Source of the DNA: Oligoflexus sp.
Lineage (GTDB): Bacteria > Bdellovibrionota_B > Oligoflexia > Oligoflexales > Oligoflexaceae
Length of the DNA stretch: 64,000 nucleotides
Reading direction: 5' to 3'
NCBI GenBank assembly: GCA_014378195.1
Contig: JACMOC010000013.1
Span: forward strand, 219,539 to 283,538
Position 1 is the stretch's first letter. Every line of letters starts with the position of its first letter. Of the stretch, positions 8,929-16,835 are shown piece after piece. Under the pieces are notes generated by a model that saw only the letters and a list, made by a program, of their open reading frames with translations, did no database searches and had not been told where the DNA came from. Made by a program: the position numbers and the translations under genes.

Positions 8929-9546
8929 TCACTTTGACGATTTTTCCGACCAGTAAAGGGCCCCGCGGAGGATGATCTTCACTTCCTCCACCAAACGCAA
9001 AGCGAGGCTTTCCTGCTTGTGTTTGGGTAGATCAAGGGCTTCCGCCCCCACCGTGAATACCACGGCGACGATCGCTTCGGCCGCGTACGGAATCGAGGCG
9101 ATAGGGTGGCCTGTCTTGCGAGCTGAGGTCTCGAGGTCCTCGGTGACCTCGGTTACGAACTGGTCGATTTCCGCGTGAATCGCCCTCCGAAAAGTCGTGC
9201 TTGCCCCCTGGCGTTCGCCGAGGAAAATACGAAAAAGATTTTTATTCTCATTCACATATTCTAAAAAAACATCAATCGAGGCCTTGGCAGCACTCTGGTT
9301 CTCACCCGTGCGAATGCGAGCCTCACGCAGGAGCCGCCGCAAACTCAAGCCGACTTCATCAAGGAGTGAGAGGCCAAGATCGTCCATATCCCGAAAATGC
9401 CCGTAAAACGCTGCAGGTGATAACCCGGCAGCGAGCGTAACCTCTCTAAGACTAAGTGTCGAAAACCCTTTGGCCGCGCTCAATTCCAGGGCTGCATCAA
9501 TCAGACGACGACGGTTTTGCTGTTTCATAGAGGAGCGGGTGGTCAT
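8929..9546 (-). CDS. TetR-family repressor of the FabR/DesT type
   Basis: A 205-aa regulator with an N-terminal TetR helix-turn-helix (RRRLIDAALELSAAKGF, LSLREVTLAAGLSPAAFYGHF). The mid-protein segment ERQGAS-FR-AI--EI--F is typical of FabR, which senses the unsaturated/saturated acyl pool and represses unsaturated fatty-acid genes. It is divergent from a fatty-acid desaturase gene with a palindromic operator between them, the arrangement known for Pseudomonas DesT. The start is ATG 9546 with AAGGA upstream. Confidence 0.85.
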   Translation of the reverse strand: MTTRSSMKQQNRRRLIDAALELSAAKGFSTLSLREVTLAAGLSPAAFYGHFRDMDDLGLSLLDEVGLSLRRLLREARIRTGENQSAAKASIDVFLEYVNENKNLFRIFLGERQGASTTFRRAIHAEIDQFVTEVTEDLETSARKTGHPIASIPYAAEAIVAVVFTVGAEALDLPKHKQESLALRLVEEVKIILRGALYWSEKSSK

Positions 9547-9631
9547 CAATGGCTGTCCTTTTCAGTATACAGTCCTTGTAGTTATTTTGAGGCATTAAAG
9601 CCAGCAAAAATACCACATTTCAAAATTCGCC

Positions 9632-9659
9632 TTGTAGGTTCACTAAACAGGTGTATAGT
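9632..9659 (+). promoter_or_regulatory. Candidate desaturase promoter
   Basis: A possible -35 TTGTAG (9632-9637), 16-nt spacer and -10 TATAGT (9654-9659) lie about 50 bp before the desaturase ATG and inside the palindromic operator, as expected for a repressor-blocked promoter. Prediction only. Confidence 0.4.
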
Positions 9660-9662
9660 GAA
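9639..9662. promoter_or_regulatory. Palindromic operator for the FabR/DesT-like repressor
   Basis: A 24-bp palindrome with arms TTCACTA and TAGTGAA around a core ACA-N2-TGT. Only the central pair and one symmetric position fail to match. An ACA-N2-TGT core is also seen in known FabR operators. It sits between the divergent repressor and desaturase genes, overlapping the candidate -10. Confidence 0.65.
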
Positions 9663-9710
9663 AAAGTCAACGCTCCCAAAGCCTTTTGACAGCCCAATCC
9701 GAGGTATCCA

Positions 9711-10484
9711 ATGTCGACTCTCTGGCTTGTTTTTGCAGTGTTTATGGCAGGTTATCTTATAAATATTTTTTATATAACCGTTTTATACCATCGTGGTCTT
9801 ACCCATCGGGCCATCGAGCTAAGTCCAGGCTTAGAAAAATGTCTAGCCTATACTGGCAATTGGCTTACTGGAATCGACCCCAAAGCCTGGGCTTGCATGC
9901 ACCGCCTTCACCATATCCATTCCGACACCGACCTCGATCCGCATAGCCCTGTCCATTACGGCGTCTTCGGCGTCATGCTCGGGCAGCTTCGATCTTACGA
10001 AAAAATTCTGGGTCAGCTGATCCGAGGCAATCCGGAATACACAGAAATCGTCTCTGACATCAAATTTGATGTGAATATACTCAACCGCAAGAAAATCTGG
10101 ATCATACCGTATCTCGTCCATATCGCACTCGCTTACGGAATCGGGCATTACTTCGGAAGCGTTTGGGTCGGCATCGCCTATTTCCTCGGGATCATGAGTC
10201 ATCCGATACAAGGCTGGATGGTGAATTCTATTGCCCATCACTCCGGCTACCGCAATTTTAATAGCGCTGACAACTCAAAAAATAACGTGGTTGTCGCTGT
10301 ACTAGCTTTTGGCGAAGGTTTTCAAAACAATCACCATTCGCGTCCGGCCAGCGCAAACTTCGCTTATAAGGCTGGCGAGATTGATCTTGGCTATGGTCTG
10401 TGCCTGGTGGCCGAAAAATTTGGAGTTCTAAAAATCCCGAGAGGGGTTGGCGTTCAAGAGACAGAGCTCAACGCGACCTACTAA
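9711..10484 (+). CDS. Membrane fatty-acid desaturase (delta-9 type)
   Basis: A di-iron enzyme that introduces a cis double bond into acyl chains in the inner membrane. The three histidine boxes are present: HRGLTH at 27-32, HRLHH at 64-68 and NNHHSRP at 206-212, plus the extra conserved NSIAHHSGY. At 257 aa it is short for the acyl-CoA desaturase family, with two hydrophobic regions (about 3-25 and 130-170). Its divergent repressor and operator indicate control by membrane lipid saturation. Confidence 0.93.
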   Translation: MSTLWLVFAVFMAGYLINIFYITVLYHRGLTHRAIELSPGLEKCLAYTGNWLTGIDPKAWACMHRLHHIHSDTDLDPHSPVHYGVFGVMLGQLRSYEKILGQLIRGNPEYTEIVSDIKFDVNILNRKKIWIIPYLVHIALAYGIGHYFGSVWVGIAYFLGIMSHPIQGWMVNSIAHHSGYRNFNSADNSKNNVVVAVLAFGEGFQNNHHSRPASANFAYKAGEIDLGYGLCLVAEKFGVLKIPRGVGVQETELNATY

Positions 10485-10531
10485 TCGTTCATAGCGATGC
10501 AACCGCTTCCACGTCTTCAATCGATATTAAA

Positions 10532-10560
10532 AGGCGATCTTGGGATTCCCAGGGTCGCCT
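10532..10560. terminator. Terminator between desaturase and DUF1592 gene
   Basis: AGGCGATC (10532-10539) pairs with GGTCGCCT (10553-10560), one wobble. A-runs at 10528-10531 give a U-run on the minus strand, serving mainly the operon arriving from the right. Confidence 0.55.
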
Positions 10561-10581
10561 GATTTCTGTAGCGAAGAATTT

Positions 10582-12288
10582 TCACAGAGGTTTTCGATCG
10601 ATGCGTTTGCGAAACGCATCGCTGGTTAAAAACGCGATTAAAGTCGCTTTCAAGTCGCCACCTCCGGCCTCCATCGCGTCGATTCCATCTCTGAGCTGGC
10701 AGTTGTCAACTTCGACCTGTGTTGGAAGCTTGATTATCGTATTCGCGGCCGCTCCAATCACTGGCATAGGTGTGAGTTCGCTGCGACCGAAACTGTAGCG
10801 GAAGATCTGCCGCGCATAACATTCCTGAACTTGCTTTGACTGGCCAAGGGCCGTAAGGAAGTCCGACATGCTGGAGACATCAACGACATCGCCATCAAGT
10901 TTCGGCGCTGAAGCTACAGTGATCGGCTGCGAATCAGCGGTGGTGCGGTAGCGGCCCATCATATCAAAGTTTTCAAAAATGAAACCAATGTCATTCATTG
11001 GCTTATGGCAACCTCCGCAGGAGCCTTTCTCCAAGCCCAGGTAAACGTCCCTGTTGGTTTGTGTGGCAGTTTTTGGCGGCAAAGACGCTTTCGCAAAGGG
11101 TGCGAAGTTTGAGCACATAAGGCGTTTGAGCACAAAAACACCGCGTTTCACAGGACTCGTGTGGTCAACCGCAGACGTTGCAATCAGAAAGGATGCAAGG
11201 CCAAGGGGGCCGCGTCTATCGGTTTCTTTGAACTTCAGGATACCGTTTGCTGCTACTGAGCTGTAGATAGTGCTCAAAACGTTTGAGGATGGGATAGAAT
11301 CGGAAGTGAGAAGTGCGTTGAGTGTGCCGCCCGTTTTTTTAGAGAGCGTGTCAGCGAATAGGTCGCCTGTTTCCTTCGAGGCGGCGGCTGCCAAAGCAGG
11401 CGTGAATTCAGCAATACCTGTGCGGTCGGCTTCCAGTATTTTATTCGAGTCAAGCCACATCGAAGCGAAGTCCTTCCAGGCGCTTTTCGCCTGAGGATCG
11501 GCAAACAAGCGATTGACTTGGGCTGTTATAGCAGCCCGGCTGCTAAGGCTTTTGCTCTTGGCGAGGGCTAAAAGAGTGTCGTCAGGGGGCTTTCTCAGAA
11601 TTGAGTATGACAGAGCCGAGGCCATTTCATAATCGCTTAAGGTGTAAGTGCCGTCGGCGGCTTTTATGCCCAGTTCGCTTCGATATAGAAAAGATTGAGC
11701 CAGTACGATTGCCTCAATCACAAAACGAGCGGCCTGTTCTGGTCCCACGTCGGCCTGCGTACCGGTAAAAACAGCGGCAAGACCTGCAACTTCAACATCG
11801 AGTAGCGGACGGCGCCAGGCTTTTTCAGCAAGAGTTTTGCTCGTAGTCAAGATGCATCCCACTCCCGATGACAAGCAAGGAAATGTTTTAGCGAGATCAA
11901 CTTTTGAGGCGATATCCTTGGCGACTGCACGGAAGGTTCCAAACCTTTGTTCGTTAACGTAGTTGCTGGGGACCATCAACGTATCGTAAATATCCTGGTG
12001 CGAAATATCCGTTGTAAGACCGGAATAGTTTACGTTGGTGAGGCCAAACACAGCGGTCACCGTATTTTTAAACTCGGCGTTGCTCAACCGACGCCAGGCT
12101 CTCAAGCCTTTGGCGAGTGGTGCTTTGCAGGTGATCGGCGCAAACAGGGATGACGCTTGAATAGAGTCGACAGTTCCTGGGTCACCTGAAAATTGATCGG
12201 CGAGTTGAAATCCCCCGAACTGTGGCGCCTTTTTGCAGCTCGAAAAGACGAGCATGCCGGCCATAGCTATAAAAATTAATGTTTTCAA
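10582..12288 (-). CDS. DUF1592/DUF1588 lipoprotein with a c-type heme motif
   Basis: A 568-aa lipoprotein (lipobox FSSC). The domain order fits the DUF1587-1592-1588-1585 family: WRRLSNAEFKNTV near residue 65, a helical DUF1592 region around 190-260, then HTSPVKRGVFVLKRLMC and a CGGCH heme-binding motif followed by FENFD. Such proteins occur in Planctomycetes and Myxococcota next to DUF1552 proteins, as here, and their biochemical role is not established. The CxxCH and the neighbouring peroxidase gene point to periplasmic redox work. Third gene of an operon. Confidence 0.88.
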   Translation of the reverse strand: MKTLIFIAMAGMLVFSSCKKAPQFGGFQLADQFSGDPGTVDSIQASSLFAPITCKAPLAKGLRAWRRLSNAEFKNTVTAVFGLTNVNYSGLTTDISHQDIYDTLMVPSNYVNEQRFGTFRAVAKDIASKVDLAKTFPCLSSGVGCILTTSKTLAEKAWRRPLLDVEVAGLAAVFTGTQADVGPEQAARFVIEAIVLAQSFLYRSELGIKAADGTYTLSDYEMASALSYSILRKPPDDTLLALAKSKSLSSRAAITAQVNRLFADPQAKSAWKDFASMWLDSNKILEADRTGIAEFTPALAAAASKETGDLFADTLSKKTGGTLNALLTSDSIPSSNVLSTIYSSVAANGILKFKETDRRGPLGLASFLIATSAVDHTSPVKRGVFVLKRLMCSNFAPFAKASLPPKTATQTNRDVYLGLEKGSCGGCHKPMNDIGFIFENFDMMGRYRTTADSQPITVASAPKLDGDVVDVSSMSDFLTALGQSKQVQECYARQIFRYSFGRSELTPMPVIGAAANTIIKLPTQVEVDNCQLRDGIDAMEAGGGDLKATLIAFLTSDAFRKRIDRKPL

Positions 12289-12322
12289 TCGGCTGCCCTA
12301 CGAAAGTTGAGCTTCGTTTTTT

Positions 12323-13750
12323 TTACTTCAGAACGCCACTGATAGGGCCCGTTTGTGTTTTATTTCCCACATATGTGATGCTGGTCTCGCCAACCGCATG
12401 CGCGACGGTTACGAGGGCTTTATTGTAGGAATCAGCTTTGACTTTGCGTCCGGAATTGATCTTGCCGCCGAGAGATCCCAGCGTGAAGGTGGGAACGCGG
12501 CCCCCACCGTGACCCGAGTCAGTTCCTCCGCACGAGGTTCCGTATATCAAAGTGTTGTCGAATAAATTGCCCGAGCCTGAGTTGATAGCTTTCAGATCGA
12601 CGGCAATCTTCGCAATTTCCTTGACCAAGCCCGCTTGAATTTCGGCAAATATCGGCACACTACCCGGAATGTCGCCATGACTCATCTCGTGATAGTCCTT
12701 GTCCATCTTTTTAGGAATACCGCTCGCTCGGAGCTGTTTGGTGGAGTGTGTACAACCAATTTGATAAACTCCGACGCGCGTGATTCCGCAGGCGATCCCC
12801 TGAACGAGAAGGCCCCGGTTGATTTCTAGGACGAGTCCGATTTTATCTTCGTCCGCCCACCATCTGGAATCATCGCCTGGGATTTTGGTCTGCACACCAG
12901 CGGCTCCGCACGCGGCAGACATATCTATCATCTTAGCGTTTACGATATCTTGATTCAGTGAGTGTAGAGCGGATAGGTGGGCTTGAAACGCTGCCTTATC
13001 CTCGCTACCAAGCGATGTTTCTATGCGTTTGAGATCGGCGGTAAGAAAGTCCAGGACTTTGGCTTCCGCAAGGGCAACCTTTTTTTCAGCAGCCATTTGA
13101 GAGGTAGAGCCGGTTGACGATCCCGATTTAAATGCACCGAAAAAATTGCCGAATGAGGTCGCAGGATTGTCTTCTGCATAAATGTGTTCACCGGCACTTT
13201 TAAAGGAAAAGGCTTCATAGAATGCAGTGTAATCTTTCCCTGTCACAGCACCCAGAACCATCGATTTTACGCCCCATCTGGTCGCAAGCTGCTGGTCCAG
13301 TGAATAAGGGGTAGGGTCCACGTCATTGGCATCTACCTTTTGATCGTTGTGATTGAATACAATGCCAGACGACAATAATCCATAACCGGTATCATGGTTG
13401 GCTCTACCCCAGCCGGCAAAAACCTGAGTGTGGGCACCGTTGTGATTCTCGGTGCCTTTAAAATTGAGGCCATCGTAGAGCAGAAACTGATCCTTGAGAC
13501 CAAGATCTTCGATGGATTTATAGTTTTGCGGAAATGATCCTATTGGTCCATCACCTCCGCCCGGGAACACCAGGTCGGACTGATAACCACCAAGTGGGTA
13601 ATATGCGAATATAACGTTTGGCTTCGCCGTTGCATCAGCCGCTAAAGCTTCGGAATTACGAAACATTCGCAGGAGCGGGAGATAGAGGATTGAGGACTGA
13701 GCGCAGCTCATGAGAAGGCTTCTTCTTGCGTGACCTTTTCGCGTGAGCAT
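12323..13750 (-). CDS. DUF1552-family exported protein
   Basis: 475 aa. The ATG follows AAGGAAAGG, and the N-terminus has a Tat-like signal (ARRSLLMS followed by a hydrophobic stretch and an Ala-rich cleavage region). The body carries family features such as IFAYYPLGG near the start, GHGGGR near the end and several HS/HE segments. DUF1552 resembles sulfatase-like DUF1501 proteins but its reaction is unknown. It lies 34 bp upstream of its usual DUF1592 partner. An inverted repeat (TGAGAAG/CTTCTCA at 13766-13786) lies just upstream of its ribosome site. Confidence 0.88.
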   Translation of the reverse strand: MLTRKGHARRSLLMSCAQSSILYLPLLRMFRNSEALAADATAKPNVIFAYYPLGGYQSDLVFPGGGDGPIGSFPQNYKSIEDLGLKDQFLLYDGLNFKGTENHNGAHTQVFAGWGRANHDTGYGLLSSGIVFNHNDQKVDANDVDPTPYSLDQQLATRWGVKSMVLGAVTGKDYTAFYEAFSFKSAGEHIYAEDNPATSFGNFFGAFKSGSSTGSTSQMAAEKKVALAEAKVLDFLTADLKRIETSLGSEDKAAFQAHLSALHSLNQDIVNAKMIDMSAACGAAGVQTKIPGDDSRWWADEDKIGLVLEINRGLLVQGIACGITRVGVYQIGCTHSTKQLRASGIPKKMDKDYHEMSHGDIPGSVPIFAEIQAGLVKEIAKIAVDLKAINSGSGNLFDNTLIYGTSCGGTDSGHGGGRVPTFTLGSLGGKINSGRKVKADSYNKALVTVAHAVGETSITYVGNKTQTGPISGVLK

Positions 13751-13878
13751 CGATAGACCTTTCCTTGAGAAGTTAACGGCTTCTCATCGGAACAAGTCGG
13801 AAGAATATTGAGACCTAATCGCCCGTCGATTGTAAGCCACGGAAATCTAGGCATAAAAAACAAGAACTTTAGATTTAT

Positions 13879-14871
13879 TTAATCGGGTATTTGAGGAATC
13901 TCAAAAGTCTTCGGGTGACTCGAAAGGGATTTAAGGAATTCAACTAACTGCGCTTCTTCCAGACTTGAGAGGTGACGTGGTTTTTGATCGTGGGAAACAG
14001 TAGGGCGTTTACTGTCGCCACCGCGATTATAGAAAGACACCACCGCGGCGAGATCCGGGAGCGATCCATCATGCATATAGGGAGGATGAGAAGCGACTTC
14101 TAAAAGCCTTGTATTTTTAAACATGAAGTCGCGGCTCGAGTCGTTAGCGAGTCGCCCGACACCACGATCCTCAGATTTAAGCCCGATATCATAAAATGCG
14201 TCATCACTAAACTTCCAACCGCCATGGCATAGGCCGCAACCAGCTTTGCCTTTGAAGAGTAAAAGGCCCATTTTAGCATCCAGGCTTAATGCATTGTCGT
14301 TGCCGTTCAAAAAGTCCTCAAAGGGTGTAACCGTTGAGAGGATTGTACGCTCGAACGCTGCCAAAGCACGGGCTATCGTTACGTTGGATATCGTTTCGCC
14401 TGGGAAAGCTTTCGCAAAAAGTGGTGCGTAGCCCTTCACGGCTTGGATTTTTGCGGGAAGCCGTTTGAGGTCCTGATTCATCTCCGTCGGTTTATGAATC
14501 GGGGCGAGGGCTTGGTCTTCGAGTTCATCGAATGCGCCGTCCCATTGCAATCGAGGGCTCAGGCCGACATTCCAAAGCGAGGGCGTGCGGCGCTCCAATT
14601 GTTTGCCGTCGCGACCGATGGCTTTGGGAATACCGTCGCTCCAGCCGAGCAGCGGATTATGGCAACTCGCACAGGACATTGCATTGTTGCCCGACAGCCT
14701 GACGTCGAAAAAGAGCATTTTGCCAAGCTCGGTTTTATCGGGGGTGCTGGGGTTAGTTGAAGGTGAGCGATCGGCAAGTGGTTTGCTGTAGCCGCCTCGG
14801 ATGCTCTCAAGAGTCTGAGAATGAGCGGTATAGGATAAAAAAGAGAATATCAGGAATGCGATTTTTTTCAT
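13879..14871 (-). CDS. Di-heme cytochrome c peroxidase / MauG family protein
   Basis: A periplasmic protein of 330 aa with a cleavable signal (MKKIAFLIFSFLS). Two heme-binding motifs are visible, CASCH at 67-71 and CGLCH at 212-216, with the family block PYMHDGSLPDLAAVVSFYN near the C-terminus. Members reduce H2O2 or oxidise protein side chains; sequence does not decide which. It is first in an operon with DUF1552 and DUF1592 genes, suggesting a shared pathway. The ATG at 14871 is chosen because an upstream extension has no signal. Confidence 0.9.
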   Translation of the reverse strand: MKKIAFLIFSFLSYTAHSQTLESIRGGYSKPLADRSPSTNPSTPDKTELGKMLFFDVRLSGNNAMSCASCHNPLLGWSDGIPKAIGRDGKQLERRTPSLWNVGLSPRLQWDGAFDELEDQALAPIHKPTEMNQDLKRLPAKIQAVKGYAPLFAKAFPGETISNVTIARALAAFERTILSTVTPFEDFLNGNDNALSLDAKMGLLLFKGKAGCGLCHGGWKFSDDAFYDIGLKSEDRGVGRLANDSSRDFMFKNTRLLEVASHPPYMHDGSLPDLAAVVSFYNRGGDSKRPTVSHDQKPRHLSSLEEAQLVEFLKSLSSHPKTFEIPQIPD

Positions 14872-15048
14872 CCGTCGCTCACCGTGGCGTAGGAATCCTG
14901 GGGGTTTAGGATTCTTGTTTCTATTATTATAACACCCGCCAGGGTTGCCCGATGTCGGCACGATTTGACCAGCATCGCGTGAGGAAAAGAGCGGCACGGT
15001 CGTTGCTCTACTGCTCTGTAGGTCAGTCTTTAAACAGAGGGATAAATT

Positions 15049-15546
15049 ATGACAATAGCTTCAGAAATAGGCAATATAGTTGATAAAATTATCGGCGAAG
15101 AATCTCCCAATGCCATTACCTATCTTGAGTCTCAGCACCGCGAGGTTGAAGCATTATTCAAGCAGATGGATGAATTAGGTGACAGGGCGTTCAAAGCCCG
15201 AGCTCAGATCTTTGAGGAGATCGCCCGTAAGCTTACCCACCATGCGAAAATCGAGGAGCTTATTTTTTATCCCGAAGGCAAAAGTGTCGACAAGGATCTT
15301 ACTCTTGAGGCGTACGAAGAACATGATGTTATCAAACAGATGCTAGCCAAGATCAAACGGACCGAACCAAATGACGAGACCTTCATGGCGAAAATCACCG
15401 TTTTGAAAGAAATCGTTGAGCATCACGTGAAAGAAGAGGAAAACGAATACTTCCCGAAGACAAAAAAGAAGTTTAGTTCGGAAGAACTTGATGAACTTGG
15501 CGAAAAACTCAAAACCAAATTCGAAGCTCTAGAAGCAAGACATTGA
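15049..15546 (+). CDS. Hemerythrin HHE-domain protein
   Basis: A 165-aa cytoplasmic four-helix protein. His and Glu ligands occur as SQHREVE (about 29-35), THHAKIEE-IFYP (about 62-75), EEHDVI (about 94) and EHHVKEEE-EYFP (about 125-135), the HHE di-iron pattern. Such proteins bind O2, NO or iron, or repair iron-sulfur clusters. It has a GAGGGA ribosome site and stands alone beside redox genes. Confidence 0.9.
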   Translation: MTIASEIGNIVDKIIGEESPNAITYLESQHREVEALFKQMDELGDRAFKARAQIFEEIARKLTHHAKIEELIFYPEGKSVDKDLTLEAYEEHDVIKQMLAKIKRTEPNDETFMAKITVLKEIVEHHVKEEENEYFPKTKKKFSSEELDELGEKLKTKFEALEARH

Positions 15547-15573
15547 CGGGATTGAGGGTAGGTTATTCTTTTT

Positions 15574-16098
15574 TTAAATGGCGTAACTTACACTGACAAC
15601 GCCTTCTTTGCGACCATCTGTATAACGATCGTCCGTTGAGATCTGATAGACGTACTTATTAACTTCTCTATTGCTCATGTGAAAATCGAGATTCATATCT
15701 TTAAACTTATAGGCGTTGATTTGCTTGGAGCGATCGAGGCCTTGAAGATCAGATTTTGCAATCGCATTCTCGTTTGTCACGGGTTTATGCACCACCGGAG
15801 TCAGATCGTTTGCTCTTGGTTTGAACTGTTTGGTTTTAGGAGCGCTAGGACTTGCGTTTGAGTTGTCACGGGAAGCCGAAGCTACAGCTTTTTTGCGACT
15901 GGCGTCAGTCCGCCGAGTCTTTTTGGGAGCGGTTTTTTTCGGTTCTTTTGCAGGACTCGGCAGGCTCACAGTTTCAACCGCAATAACTTTTGCAGTGGTC
16001 AGCTGCTGAGCTGGTTTTTGTTTGTTCGTATTTTGAAACGTGAGTAAGACAGCGAGTGCTGCAAAAGTTCCCGCAAGAAATGCTAGTCTTTTGTTCAT
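15574..16098 (-). CDS. Lys/Pro-rich single-pass membrane protein
   Basis: 174 aa with an N-terminal hydrophobic anchor (LAFLAGTFAALAVLLTF) followed by a long Lys/Ala/Pro/Ser-rich periplasmic linker (residues ~30-110) and a small conserved-looking C-terminal region with several Tyr. The layout resembles a cell-wall-spanning tether, but no domain is recognised. It converges with the hemerythrin gene. The ATG at 16098 is preferred because the longer frame places the anchor internally. Confidence 0.65.
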   Translation of the reverse strand: MNKRLAFLAGTFAALAVLLTFQNTNKQKPAQQLTTAKVIAVETVSLPSPAKEPKKTAPKKTRRTDASRKKAVASASRDNSNASPSAPKTKQFKPRANDLTPVVHKPVTNENAIAKSDLQGLDRSKQINAYKFKDMNLDFHMSNREVNKYVYQISTDDRYTDGRKEGVVSVSYAI

Positions 16099-16264
16099 CG
16101 TTTGCCTCAGGGATACTCGCTGCAGTTGATCTGCAGAGATCGCTTGGGAAATGATTTGCAAAAAACGGTGCTAAATGTAACCCGTTGTTTAAGTTGAGAA
16201 TGTTTTGATTAGGGCGTCGTTGCCATTGACAGTTTTCAGGAATTGTATGGGTTCTGAGCACTTT

Positions 16265-16612
16265 TTAAAGAGGGAGCTGAATCAACTTACCTTCTTTAAT
16301 TTGAAAGCCATCATGGGCCAGTTCAACATCAATCTTTTGGTGAATGGTATGAAAGTCGATCGGTGATTCCGCGTATGCATCGACAAAAACAGGAATAATG
16401 GGACGAATAGAGTCTCGATCATTCCAATCGATGGCTTTAAGAAGTCCATCAAAGGCGACCCGAACGCGACTGGGATCCGATAAGTCCTCAGGCTTTACGA
16501 GGCCGGTATCTTTCAGGGCTGCTGATAAATGAAAGAGATGCATTTCCTCAGCAATGAGTACGCATTCTCGAAACGCTTCCACCGTTTCTTCCCTCAGTAT
16601 TGGCACTCCCAT
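16265..16612 (-). CDS. Hypothetical protein, helical
   Basis: 115 aa, acidic, no signal or membrane segment, no motif I recognise. The end (LAHDGFQIKEGKLIQLP) faintly recalls the last helix of some abortive-infection or HEPN-associated proteins, but this is an impression only. It stands alone between two unrelated genes. Confidence 0.55.
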   Translation of the reverse strand: MGVPILREETVEAFRECVLIAEEMHLFHLSAALKDTGLVKPEDLSDPSRVRVAFDGLLKAIDWNDRDSIRPIIPVFVDAYAESPIDFHTIHQKIDVELAHDGFQIKEGKLIQLPL

Positions 16613-16835
16613 GGCTGTCTCCTATTGACTCATATAAATACCATTCAAATGTATGGTTATCGATAGGTGATGCAACCGTCAAGAGCTTTGTTTTTGTCAA
16701 AGCGCTAAGGCCATGGAATCTAAATTTTAATTCGACGTTTTTGCTCGACTTGCATCAGCGTGTCAAACTTAGAGCTAAAGACGACTTCGGAGTGGGTCCA
16801 GGCGATTACCTTTGCGTCTTCCCCAAAGCTCAAAT

